The notes below the pieces were generated by a model that saw only the letters and a program-made list of their open reading frames with translations, was not told where the DNA came from and searched no databases. This document shows, in pieces, positions 23,536-33,739 of a stretch of 64,000 nt of DNA; the first letter of the stretch is position 1, and each line of letters opens with the position of its first letter. A program made the position numbers and the translations under genes. Source of the stretch: Casuarina equisetifolia (lineage: Eukaryota; Streptophyta; Magnoliopsida; Fagales; Casuarinaceae); contig CM052362.1 in NCBI GenBank assembly GCA_028551475.1, positions 12,860,316 through 12,924,315 of the forward strand. The letters are read 5' to 3'.

Positions 23536-24807
23536 CGTTGTAGTGATTATGCATGTCAAATAAATGATATGGTGTTGTGTCCCGCACTATGTTAAATTAA
23601 TGATATGAAGTTGTATCCTGCATTGTTAAGGAACCTATAGGAAAATTTAAATTCAATCTTCTATCCCTTTGCACTTGAAGAAGTATCCCTATGGTGCCCC
23701 ACACTAGGCCCAATGGGATGTGTTAAGTCCCAAATGAGAAACATAAGAGGTTAGAAAGTCGTTTATAAAGAGATAGGTTTCTAATTTTTGTTTTCTTAAG
23801 GTTTTAAGTTGGATATGGGTTGTTCTATTTTTTCTAGTTTTTTATCTTTAATAAAAAAAAAATATGCATTGTAGTCCTAGGTAAATGCTTGTTTGCAACT
23901 TGGTTTTTAATAATATTTATTCTATTTAGCACAAATGTTTTGACCATTATTCTTTAAAATCATATTTTACGTATGTTAAATAAATATAATGTCTAGATTC
24001 TTTTTCTTATTTAATTTCTCTTTTTGCCAAATAAACATGCACTACTTTTCCCTTAAGCCATACAATGACACAATCTATTTTCAAATTAATTCAAATGGAT
24101 GTTTAAGGACTCCATAAGACCTTTACACATGATGATGAGCATTATTTCTTCTTTTTTGCCACCTAGACCTTCCTTCTCTAATTTAAAAGTTAAGTCTATT
24201 CCCTTAAGCCACATAGTGACACAATCTATTTTCAAATTAGTTCATATAGATGTTTAGGGACTCCATAAGATCCCTAAACATAATGGTGAACATTATATCT
24301 TCTTTTGTGCCACCTAGACCGTCCTTCTCTAATTTAAAAGTTAAGTTCAACTTTAACCTTTTATGGTTCACACTTAGTTCAAATATGTAATGAAGCATAT
24401 TCACTCATATGATGGATTTGAAATTTTTTTCATCTAAATGTTCCTCATTTATTTCCTCCAAAAGAATAATCCACAAGAGCTTTTGCATTCAAAATTTACA
24501 ACAAAATAGAGTCATCACATGAAAAAATCACCACTTATTTGATGTGACATAAGCTCTATTGTTTTAGACCTGCATTCCCTTATGCTTTTAGGATGAATAT
24601 ATTCTAGTTGCCATCTATCTCATCAACTAGTTACCCTCACCTTCTCTAAGTGGCATCATTCCCTATTAAAAACTCTTTGTTAAACTTGTTATTGAACATT
24701 TGTGTATTTTTAGTTGCTAGTGTTATGCCACCACCTTGAGTGTATATGAAAATTCAATCCTCATGCACTTTCCTACATTTTCATGGATTACCCCAATTGT
24801 TAGAAGA
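23536..24807. other. Non-coding stretch including a local tandem duplication
   Basis: No gene recognised. If the LTR-like sequence on its left and the copia end on its right belong together, this would be the eroded interior of that element. The coding traces are too weak to claim. Confidence 0.4.
24050..24351. repeat. Tandem duplication, two units of about 151 bp
   Basis: Unit 1 starts CCCTTAAGCCATACAATGAC at 24050 and unit 2 starts CCCTTAAGCCACATAGTGAC at 24201. Both run through GCCACCTAGACC and CTTCTCTAATTTAAAAGTTA. They differ at about a tenth of positions. Confidence 0.92.
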
Positions 24808-26070
24808 GTCATGATATCATCTTTGATAAGGTCATTTTTCCCTTCTCTCACAGTCTTCCATGTCATCCTCAAATAACCTAACTACCTCATTAACTCTTAT
24901 CATACAACTTATGAATTCATATACATGTTCTTTCCCATTGGTTGATGAGCTTGATCTTTTTGATCCTCCATTTCTGTGCCTACCACCAAGACTATACTCA
25001 CTCCTCAATAGACTCACCTACTTCCACCTCAAATACAAATGCATAGCCTTACCCTAGCCTAACCTTTCACTACTCCCCTTTGGTTGAACCACCAAACCAA
25101 CTATTTGAAAGGTAGACTAACTGTGTCCTACCTTACCATCTGCCTTTTGTACTTCCTTATACCCTATCTCCTAATAAATCTCCATCAATTAGTGTCACCT
25201 ACACTACTAATATCTTATTGTCTTTATCATTGACATTTAAGAGCCTTATTTCTTTCAAGATTGAGTATAGTCAAGTACACTTTAGAACTCATCTTAGAAG
25301 TAGGAATAGTAGGATCCAACCTCTAATTAATTCTTATAGAGCAGAACACAAAGTTCACAAGTAGTTCAAAGAAAAAACAACATGACCTACCACTTAAAGA
25401 TCTTTTAACTACCAAAGGCTAGTTGATATATTGATTTGCTTAACATTCACCAACCTTGACATTACCTCTCCAATGCAACTTCTTAGTCAGCTCATGCACC
25501 TAAGTAATTGATATGGAGGCAACCTTAAAGGTGATTTGATATCTTAAGAGTTGCTCAAGTTTTAGCCCCATGTTTCAATCTTCATCCTAATTGAGATTAA
25601 GAGTTTATTGTGATTCAAATTATAACATTTTTCCTATGACTAAGAGATCAATTATAGGTTTTGCATAATGCTTGGAAACTCTCTAATTTCTTGGCAAGCC
25701 AAGAAGTAACCAACTAATTCACTTTCAATTTAATATCAAGCAATGCAAGCTACTACAAACAATAGAGTATGGATTATGAGATTATTTAGGGATTTTGGGT
25801 TTTACTTATTGTAACTCGTTTTATTATTTTGCAACAATGAGGTGACAAAAAAGATAGCAACAAACCTAATTTTTTTGGAGCAAATGAAGCACATCTAGGT
25901 TGACTATCACTAAGTGAACAAAAAGTAACATTAAAGAATCATTGTAACATGTCATATCTCTACCACCAAAAAGCAACCTAAGGACTTATTCACTAAAACA
26001 GTTTGTACCAAGCAAAATTAGCACCTTCTTTCCAAGCTTGAAATATTTGATTTGTTCAAATCTCAACTTA
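24808..26070 (+). mobile_element. Degenerate Ty1/copia RT-RNase H end (segment copy B)
   Basis: Second copy of the segment at 2755-4401, aligned from the hinge (GTTGATGAGCTTGA) through the RT/RNase H connector (TTGATTTGCTTAACATTCACC) to the RNase H end (GTCATATCTCTACCACCAAA). Frames are broken by stops and indels at other places than in copy A, so both decayed after separation. Confidence 0.72.
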
Positions 26071-26330
26071 AGGAAAAGTATTAATGAAAAGGTCTTACTT
26101 TTTTTTATTGACAAAGTAAGTTTCCTAATTATGTCGACATTCTTAATTCTATATATAATTAGTTGCTTATTTGTGTAGAAATTACCATGTAGGCTAGGTC
26201 TAGGCTTGTATATATAGGTGTGGTGCTATATAGTTTATATTATTTCAAATTCAATATACTTGAATTCTCTCACTTATTAGCATTTTATATCTTTCCCCCT
26301 TTTTGCTTTACGTTTTGACACTAATCAAAA
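26071..26330 (+). repeat. Copia 3' LTR (segment copy B), approximate ends
   Basis: Matches 4402-4632 along its length, with the same blocks, and ends in GTTTTGACA before flank sequence that is also shared. Boundaries are estimates. Confidence 0.55.
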
Positions 26331-27085
26331 GCCAATTCACCTAAATGCCGTTATATTACTTGAAGACTTAAAAATTTGGTTTTTATGATATTGTTTCCAG
26401 GTAATGCTAAATTTATAGTATTACAAGAAAGATATCCAAGTGGTGATTGAACATGGAATGGAAAAGGCTTATTAAGGTTATAGTTTATTTATTTGTAAGG
26501 AGGCCTTTGTAAAATGCATCACACTAGTCACTTTATGATCCTAAATATTCTGGCATTTCCAAGGGGAAGAGAATGGGAGCAACATTCAAGTTCCAATTAT
26601 TTTTGGCTTTCTTATATTTATGCTTTCCACATGTTGCCAAAGGGGATGCAACATTTTGTAAACCTTTTTATGTTCATGAGTATACACCTTGTGTTGGGTT
26701 ATGGGGTTTAATATCTCTAAAATACAATTATATCTTATTGGCTTGTTAGAATGTCCACTACAAAAGGGATCCAAGTTTTTAGCTCATATCCTCGACGCGT
26801 AATCTAACATTTAGACAAGTTTATTCGCCAAGTAGTTGCCATTCCTTATTATGATATGCTGGTAAAAGAATTGATCATGTCTTGTAAGGGCATGTTATGA
26901 TGATGTTGTTGAACTTACCGTTGTTTCTGCAAGCACTATTATGTCTCATAAATATTTCCAAGCTGATATGATAGTCTGTATATCATACACGATGTAGCAA
27001 AAAGGCCCTTATCCTTAAGTATCAATTTAAGGATTGTTATGCTAAGTCATTAGTATTTAATATTTCTTCTAACTTCCTCCTCAGG
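26331..27085 (+). pseudogene. Duplicated flank with EG45-like gene fragment (copy B)
   Basis: Shared with 4633-5370. An ATG at about 26573 opens MGATFKFQLFLAFLYLCF and continues PHVAKGDATFCKPFYVHEYTPC before losing similarity. A hydrophobic signal-like start followed by the G-AT-F-Y-P-P-Y-type mature start is the pattern of EG45-like/plant natriuretic peptide-like proteins. It is clearer in the 12.2-kb pseudogene. No exon 2 could be firmly placed. Confidence 0.42.
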
Positions 27086-27248
27086 ATTCCGATCAAAGTA
27101 AGACCCTCCAATGAATTCAAGCTTTGAGCTTTGGAAAGATTGAGACCTCAAATTAGATCAATTGTTGTTTTGCTAAATAAACCTATAGCCATTCCTTATG
27201 TATTTGAGTTTCATAAATAGGTGATTAAGGCAGATTTTGTTTCATTGT

Positions 27249-27909
27249 TGTTAGAAATACAAACCAAAACAAAACTGCCAAAAATCTTGCCAAAATTAAA
27301 AATGGAAACAAAACCGGCGAGAACCATTTCTAAATCAAAAATCAAATCAATACATCGGCGATATCTAAAGAAGAAGTGACAGTTATTGAAGATAAAGCAG
27401 GCACGTGTACCACACGTGCCATTCTACCAAGGCAACTCACGAACAACTTAAAGACGCGCGTGTGTAACTCACGCACATCATCTTCTTCCTCACACCCGCA
27501 AAAGAACAAAAATTCATCTCCTTTGTTTGACAATTATACAAAACAGTTGAAGGTGAAATAAAAGGCATTTTAATCAGAGGAAAACAATCTCTTTCTTTCA
27601 ATAAAAAATAAAAAGAATCATCAACTCTATTGATGAATTTTTTTGCTCAAAATCTAAAAGGTCTTAGGGTTTTTCACATTTTCAATTTTTCATAATCAAT
27701 TGTATTGATCATCATCATTAAGAGATGATTTACATTTGTTTTTCCAACCATTATAAAAAGGTAGTGGAGTGTACTTAAGGATTCACTCAAGTAATACAAA
27801 TTACTACTTTTTTATTGTTCTTCATATTGTTCTTCAATTATTCTTCATATTATTCTTCATATTTTTATAATAATTTCTACAATATATTGTAGAAATTCTT
27901 ATTTTAACT
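27249..27909 (+). repeat. 5' LTR (661 bp) of the copia element
   Basis: Begins TGTTAGAAAT and ends ATTTTAACT just before the primer-binding site. A duplicated TTATTCTTCATAT stretch makes it 16 bp longer than the 3' LTR. It contains the inverted repeat TTTCTACAATATATTGTAGAAA near its end. Confidence 0.93.
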
Positions 27910-27921
27910 TGGTATCAGTTT
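27910..27921 (+). promoter_or_regulatory. Primer-binding site (initiator-Met tRNA)
   Basis: TGGTATCAG directly after the 5' LTR is complementary to the first nine bases at the 3' end of initiator-Met tRNA. The match weakens beyond that (TTT instead of AGC). Confidence 0.88.
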
Positions 27922-27977
27922 AGCCTTTTTGGTGAAAGCTCTTTTTTTTTTCTTTTCTTTTCTCGATCCTTTTGCAA

Positions 27978-29185
27978 ATGGCTTCCAATGTTACCCACAT
28001 TCATGTTACTACTTATACTCTTCTGCTGCCCAATCCTGGTCCTCTTCTTGCCATTGGTGTACAACTCAAAGGTCCTAATTTTCTTGTTTGGAAAGCTCGA
28101 ATTGAGCCTTTCCTTCAAGCAAATGGGTTACTTGGTGTTGTTGATGGCTTATTTCCTTGTCTTGACAAGTTTCTTACCAAAACTGACGAACAAGGCAACA
28201 TCACTCATGACTCCAATCCCGCTTACCAAGATTGGATAATCTGAGATCATACTGCTTGTGGCTGGATTTTTTGCACTTGTAGTGACACTATTGTGACCAC
28301 TGCTAGGCAATGTAAAACCTCTGCTGAGATATGGTAGGTCTTATCATTTGAATTTATGGCTCATAGTTCTACGCGAGTTTCTGTTCTTCACCTACGCCTT
28401 CAAACAGCAACCAAAGGGCATCGAATGATTACTAAATTTCTTCAAGAAGTTAATGGTATTGTTGATCAACTTTCCCTTGTAGGTGAAGTTATTTTAGAAA
28501 ATGAGTACTTAACTCATGTTTTCTGAGGTCTTGGCACATCTTATGCCCTTCTTGCCACTGCTGTTGCTGTTCATACCTGCACTTCATCTCTTCCTTGCAA
28601 AGATCTCCATGGGTTACTTCTTACCCAAGAAGCTCATATTGAAATGGCTACCCAAGGCTTACCAACTGCAGCTGCTTTTGCCACTAGTCTTGCTCCCCGT
28701 CCAGCTACTCAACATTTTTCCCCATCTTCAGTCACTCTAGGAGGCCGATCCACTCATATCTCCACTCCAGGACATACCTCCGTTCCTCGTTATAGTAGCA
28801 AACCTCAGTGCAATGTTCTTTGTCAAATCTATCACAAACCAGGACATCTTGTGCATCAATGTCGTTATAGGTATGTTCCCTCTAATTCTGGGCCTATCAA
28901 TAACTTTCAAGGCCACCAAAATATTCAGGCAAATACTAATAAGAAGGCTCCACAACAACCACATCAAGCCTTTCATGAAACTGATTGGTTCCCTAATTCT
29001 AGTGCTACACATCATATCTCGCCAGATGCTTATGATATTACGCAACTGCTCAATTATGATGGGAATCAAGCTATTATTGTAGGGGATGGAATGACACTTC
29101 CAATAACCCACAGAGGTACTTTATTAACCCCTACTCATATTAATGTTTCTGATGTACTTATTGTGCCTAATATAACCAAATGATT
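27978..29185 (+). pseudogene. Copia gag and protease region, with stops
   Basis: The ATG at 27978 opens a frame with VQLKGPNFLVWKARIEPFL, typical of UBN2-type gag. A TGG-to-TGA-type stop at about 28242 and further stops interrupt it. The zinc knuckle at 28821-28862 reads CQIYHKPGHLVHQC, with tyrosine for the second cysteine. The protease motif (about 28983-29020) reads DWFPNSSATHHIS, where active copies have WFxDSGATHH. The catalytic aspartate is therefore asparagine. Confidence 0.8.
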
Positions 29186-29218
29186 GTTATCTGTTTCAAA
29201 GTTTACCAAAGATAACAA

Positions 29219-30609
29219 TTGCATTTTCTCATTTTTTCCGTTTTCTATCATGTACAGAGTCTAACAACGGGACAGATCCTATTCCAAAGACCAGCTGAAA
29301 ATGGCCTTTATCTCATCAACTTGACTACTCTTCAGCAATCACCAAAGTCTTTTCGTATTTCTACAATAAATGTAATGGCCTGGCATTATAGATTAGGCCA
29401 TCTTAATTATGCAAATGTAATAAGATTGCTGAAACTTTTGAATATTCAATTTGCTGGACATCTTTCATCGTCTTGTACAACTTGTAGCATCAGTAAAAGT
29501 AAATGACAATCGCATTTATCTACCTATAATATGTCCAATGCTCCTTTGGACTTAGTCCATTTTGATATATGGGGCCCTACACCAATTACATTATCACTAG
29601 GGAATAGATATTATATTTGTTTTGTTGATGACTATTTCAAATTTACATGGCTCTATTCCATGAAAATAGGAGATGAATTTCTTCAAATCTTTACAAATTT
29701 TCAAACATTCGGTGAAAATCAACTTCAAACTACCATCAAAACCATTCAATGTGATGGAGCTACTAAATTTACTTCCAAAGACTTTAAAACTATGTTATCC
29801 AACAAAGGTATTTATCAACGCATATCAAGTCCATATGCACCATTTCAAAATGGGACTGTTGAAAGAAAACATCGACATATCACTAAATCTAGGTTATCGA
29901 TGAATCATGCCCATATACCACTTCAATATTGGGATTTTACTTTGAAAGCGCCACACATATTATTAATCGCCTACCAAGCTCAGCGCTAGCCAACACAACC
30001 CTATGGGAAAACTTGTTTCATCAACAACCTAGTATCTCTCATTTACGAATTTTAGGGTGTTTAGTATTTTCTTATTTAAGATCCTATGCTTCACATAAAC
30101 TTACTATACGTTCCAAACCTTGTGTTTTCTTAGGCTATCTTATAGGATATAAAGACTATCGTTGTCTTTGTTTACAAACAAAAACAATTTATATTATTGC
30201 AGATGCCATATTTGATGAAAATGTATTTCTTTTTCAACACGTAAATACATCAAAAGTTGTTACCAATATAATAATACCACCTTTTTCTACTGACATTACG
30301 TCAGAAAATATTACAAAGCACAACACAACAAGAGAAGCTCATGAGATGCTCCTACAATCCTCCACTAAGAATCATTCCATGGTTACACGACTAAAAGGAA
30401 GTACAATATCCAAACACACTTTATTTCGTGATCATACATATGCTTTAACAACTTCTGTTCATTCTTTTATTGAACTTAAAAACTATATAGAAGCCTTAAA
30501 AGATCCTAATTGGCGTGCTACTATGGTTGAAGAATATAATGCTTTATTAAAAAAATCACACTTGGGAACTTGTCCCTTTACCCCAAAATATTATTCCTAT
30601 AGGATGTAA
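29219..30609 (+). pseudogene. Copia integrase region, frameshifted
   Basis: A GAG-pre-integrase domain (29219-29506) shows WHYRLGHLNYANV and the paired cysteines CTTC. The integrase core starts near 29531 with VHFDIWGPTP, NRYYICFVDDYFKFTWLY, IQCDGATKF and a GTVERKHRHI end. The first D of the D,D-35-E set is in FDIWG, the second in CDGA, and the E in VERKH. A frameshift near 29930 moves the C-terminal part (FESATHIINRLPS, RILGCLVF, KPCVFLGY) to another frame. Confidence 0.82.
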
Positions 30610-31969
30610 ATGGGTATATAAAGTTAAGCAAAAATCTGATGGCACCCTAGAACGACCTGGTATTGATTATCATGATACATTTAGTCCTGTTGCTTAGCTA
30701 GTTACAATAAGAATTATCATTGCTTTGGCATATACTAGAGGATGGACTATTAAATAACTTGATGTCAAAAATGCCTTCTTACATGGAGTATTAGATGAAG
30801 AAGTATATATGACTCAACCACAAGGATTCATTGACTCTACTAAACCAAACTTTGTTTGTCAACTAAAACGATCTTTGTATGGATTAAAACAAGCTCTAAG
30901 AGCTTGGAATCATAATCTTACTAAATTTCTTCAAAATATTGGGTTCAAAATTTCCCAAGTAGACTCTCCATTATTCGTATTACATAAAAAAAAAACATAC
31001 AGTGCATTTCTTCTTGTGTATGCTAATGATATCATTTTTACAGGAATTTCTACTGCACCATTGTCAAAAATCCTTGAACAACTTGGGACTGAATTTGATA
31101 TTAAGGACTTAGGTAACTTACATTATTTTTTGGGAATTGAAACTAAATATTCTACAAATAGTCTTTTGCTTCATCAACCAAAATTTGCTTATGAAATACT
31201 TTTTTGAGCCAAAATGAATGAAGCCTGCGAGGTGTTTACCCTATGCATAACAAATCATCCACCATCTATAACCGATGGTGAACCCTAATCAGATCCAACA
31301 CACTAACATAGTATTGTCGGATCTCTTCAATATTTAACACTTACACGCCCTGATATTTCTTATGCTGTAAACACTTCATGCCAATACATGCATGCCTCAT
31401 TAGGCATTTGTCAAACGTATCCTACGATTTTTGGTTGATACCCTTAGATGTGGTATTCAAATAATAAAATCATCAAATTATAATCTCCATGCATATTCTG
31501 ATGTTGGATGGGCTTGTGATCATGATGATCACAAATCCACTAGAGGATTTTGTATTTTTCTCGAAACAAATTTAATTTCTTAGAGTTCTAGAAAAAAAAA
31601 AAGACTGCTGCACGCTCCAGTACAGAAGTTGAACTCAAATGTCTTGTTGATACTGCTGTAGAACTTACTTGGATAGAAGCTCTATTACAAGATCTTCATA
31701 TCAACCAATCTAGTCCTCCCACGCTATGGTGCGATAATTTATTAGCACTTTATCTAACTACTAATCCTATTTTTCATACAAAAACCAAACATGTTGAGGT
31801 TGATTTTCGTTTTATTCATGAGAGAATCAAAATAAAGAAACTCTCTGTGCATTTTATTTCTTCTGTGGATCAAACAACTAATATATTTACAAAAGGTCTA
31901 TCATCGACCCGTTTTCAACTACTTCAAAACAAGCTCACAGTGCAGACCTACACGTTAGCTAGCGGGGGA
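30540..31969 (+). pseudogene. Copia reverse transcriptase and RNase H region
   Basis: RT blocks run from GCKWVYKVKQ (30607) through DVKNAFLHGVLDEEVYM, QLKRSLYGLKQA and LLVYANDIIFTG to LGNLHYFLGIE. YANDI stands where active copies have YVDD, so one catalytic aspartate is asparagine. Stops occur near 30697 and 30757 and at 31207. RNase H remains (STRGFCIFL, WCDNLLALYL, HERIKIKKLSVHFIS, IFTKGLSS) reach the purine tract before the 3' LTR. Confidence 0.82.
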
Positions 31970-32614
31970 TGTTAGAAATACAAACCAAAACAGAACTGCT
32001 GAAAATCTTGCCAAAATTAAAAAGAGAAACGGAACTAGCAATAACCACTTCCAAATCAAAAACCGAAAATCAAATCAATACGTCGGCTATATTTGAAGAA
32101 GAAGCAACAATTATTGAAGATAAAGGAGGCATGTGTACCACACGTGCCATTCTACCAAGGCAACTCACAGACAACTTAAAGACGTGCGCGTGTAACTCAC
32201 GTGCGTCATCTTCTTCCTCATGCTCGCAAGAGAGCAAAAATTTGTCTCCTTCGTTTAACAGTTATACAAAACGGTTGAAGGTAAAATAAGAGGCGTTTTA
32301 AACAGAGAAAAACAATCTCTTTACTTTAATAAAAAATAAAAAGAATCATCAACTCTATTGATGAAATTTTTTGCTCAAAATCTAAAAGGTCTTAGGGTTC
32401 TTCACATTTTCAATTTTTCATAATCAATTGTATTGATCATCATCATTAAGAGATGATTTACATTTGTTTTTTCAACCACTATAAAAAGGTAGTGGAGTGT
32501 ACTCAAGGATTCACTCAAGTAATACAAATTACTACTTTTTTATTGTTCTTCATATTGTTCTTCGTATTTTTATAATAATTTCTACAATATATTGTAGAAA
32601 TTCTTATTTTAACT
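31970..32614 (+). repeat. 3' LTR (645 bp) of the copia element
   Basis: Begins TGTTAGAAAT and ends ATTTTAACT, matching the 5' LTR; followed by the target duplication ATTGT. Confidence 0.93.
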
Positions 32615-32619
32615 ATTGT

Positions 32620-33739
32620 GAAGGTGCTTAAGATTGTCAAAGATTTCCATTGAAATGCAACTCCTACCGAAGAAACAAAATATGCCGTTGTAATCTCATT
32701 TTTTAAGAGCACAACTTTGATTTCAAAACGAAAAAGTTGAGCAATTTAGAGCTCAAGTCCTTTTGGTCTGTCGCAACCCTACCATGGACATGCTTACAGG
32801 AAATTCATTGGAAAATTGGAACTACGAAAAAGACGATACAATTTGCAAGGGAAAAATGATTAGGCAGCGCATAAATAATACATAGTTTTCCTCCATCAAT
32901 CAGCAAGAGTGACGTGTCTTCTAACTCTCCGATATTAGCATAGAGATAAGCTAATCTTTCCTATGCCAGGAATTGGTACGCTGCAAATTTTTTGAAATAG
33001 CAAAACCCTTTGAAGGTCATAGGTCAATGAAAATTGCAATTATAATGCTATCTTCCTTAGATATATAATTTTTTCGAACATTATAAAATTATGGTATAGT
33101 TGTCAATTAATTTGGGGCTTTTAGGTTTGCAAAGGATTTTAATAGTTGCTGATGATTCAAAGACTATCATTACGTTTTAACGTGATTTTGATAATACTAT
33201 ACAATAATTTAGATAAAAGATAAATGATATCTTCAATATAAATGAGAAACAATCTTTGAGGATATTTAACAAATAATGAGTATTTTCAAATTAAACAAGC
33301 AAAAATATTATAATTACATGCTCAAACCCATTATTTTTAATTTAGCAAAATAAGCTGCTATCTAATTTAACGCAATTGAGATGAATATTATAATTTGACA
33401 AAAGAAAAATAAATAGGTTCAATTTTTCTACAATTTGCTGTGATAACAATTCCTTTTGAAATTGTTATCTCTTATTATGTATGTCAGAAGAAAAATGCAT
33501 AAGATTGAGGACATTTAAATTATATTCATGTTTAGTGTTTTAAATTGGATTAGTTATCAATTCTTATATTCATGTTTAGTGTTTAAATTGGATTAGTTAT
33601 CAATTCTTATATTCATGTTTAGTGTTTTAAATTGGATTAGTTATCGGAATTGATTGGTGACTCACGAAAATGAATTGATTTGACAAAAAACACAGAAGAG
33701 TCCGACAGGGGACAGCCAGCGCAGGGAAACGAAAGGAAA
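32620..33739. other. Upstream region of the dioxygenase gene
   Basis: About 1.1 kb between the copia element and the dioxygenase start codon. It must hold the promoter. No confident TATA box was found within 100 bp of the ATG. A 44-bp tandem repeat (33520-33650) lies about 90 bp upstream of the start. Confidence 0.5.
33520..33650. repeat. 44-bp tandem repeat, three units, in the dioxygenase promoter region
   Basis: Unit TTATATTCATGTTTAGTG followed by TTTTAAATTGGATTAGTTATCAATTC, three times. The second unit has one T less and the last unit diverges after TTATC. The units are almost identical, so the expansion is recent. Confidence 0.93.

Larger units (their letters stand above)
27244..32619 (+). 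mobile_element. Full-length Ty1/copia retrotransposon, inactivated
   Basis: Two LTRs (27249-27909, 31970-32614) are flanked by the 5-bp target duplication ATTGT at 27244-27248 and 32615-32619. A primer-binding site TGGTATCAG starts at 27910 and a purine tract AGCGGGGGA ends at 31969. Coding order gag, protease, integrase, reverse transcriptase, RNase H identifies copia. Gag carries stops (near 28242, 28335, 28524), the integrase shifts frame near 29930, and the active sites of protease and reverse transcriptase are altered, so it cannot move by itself. The LTRs differ by many, mostly transition, changes and a short indel near their ends, so the insertion is not recent. Confidence 0.93.
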
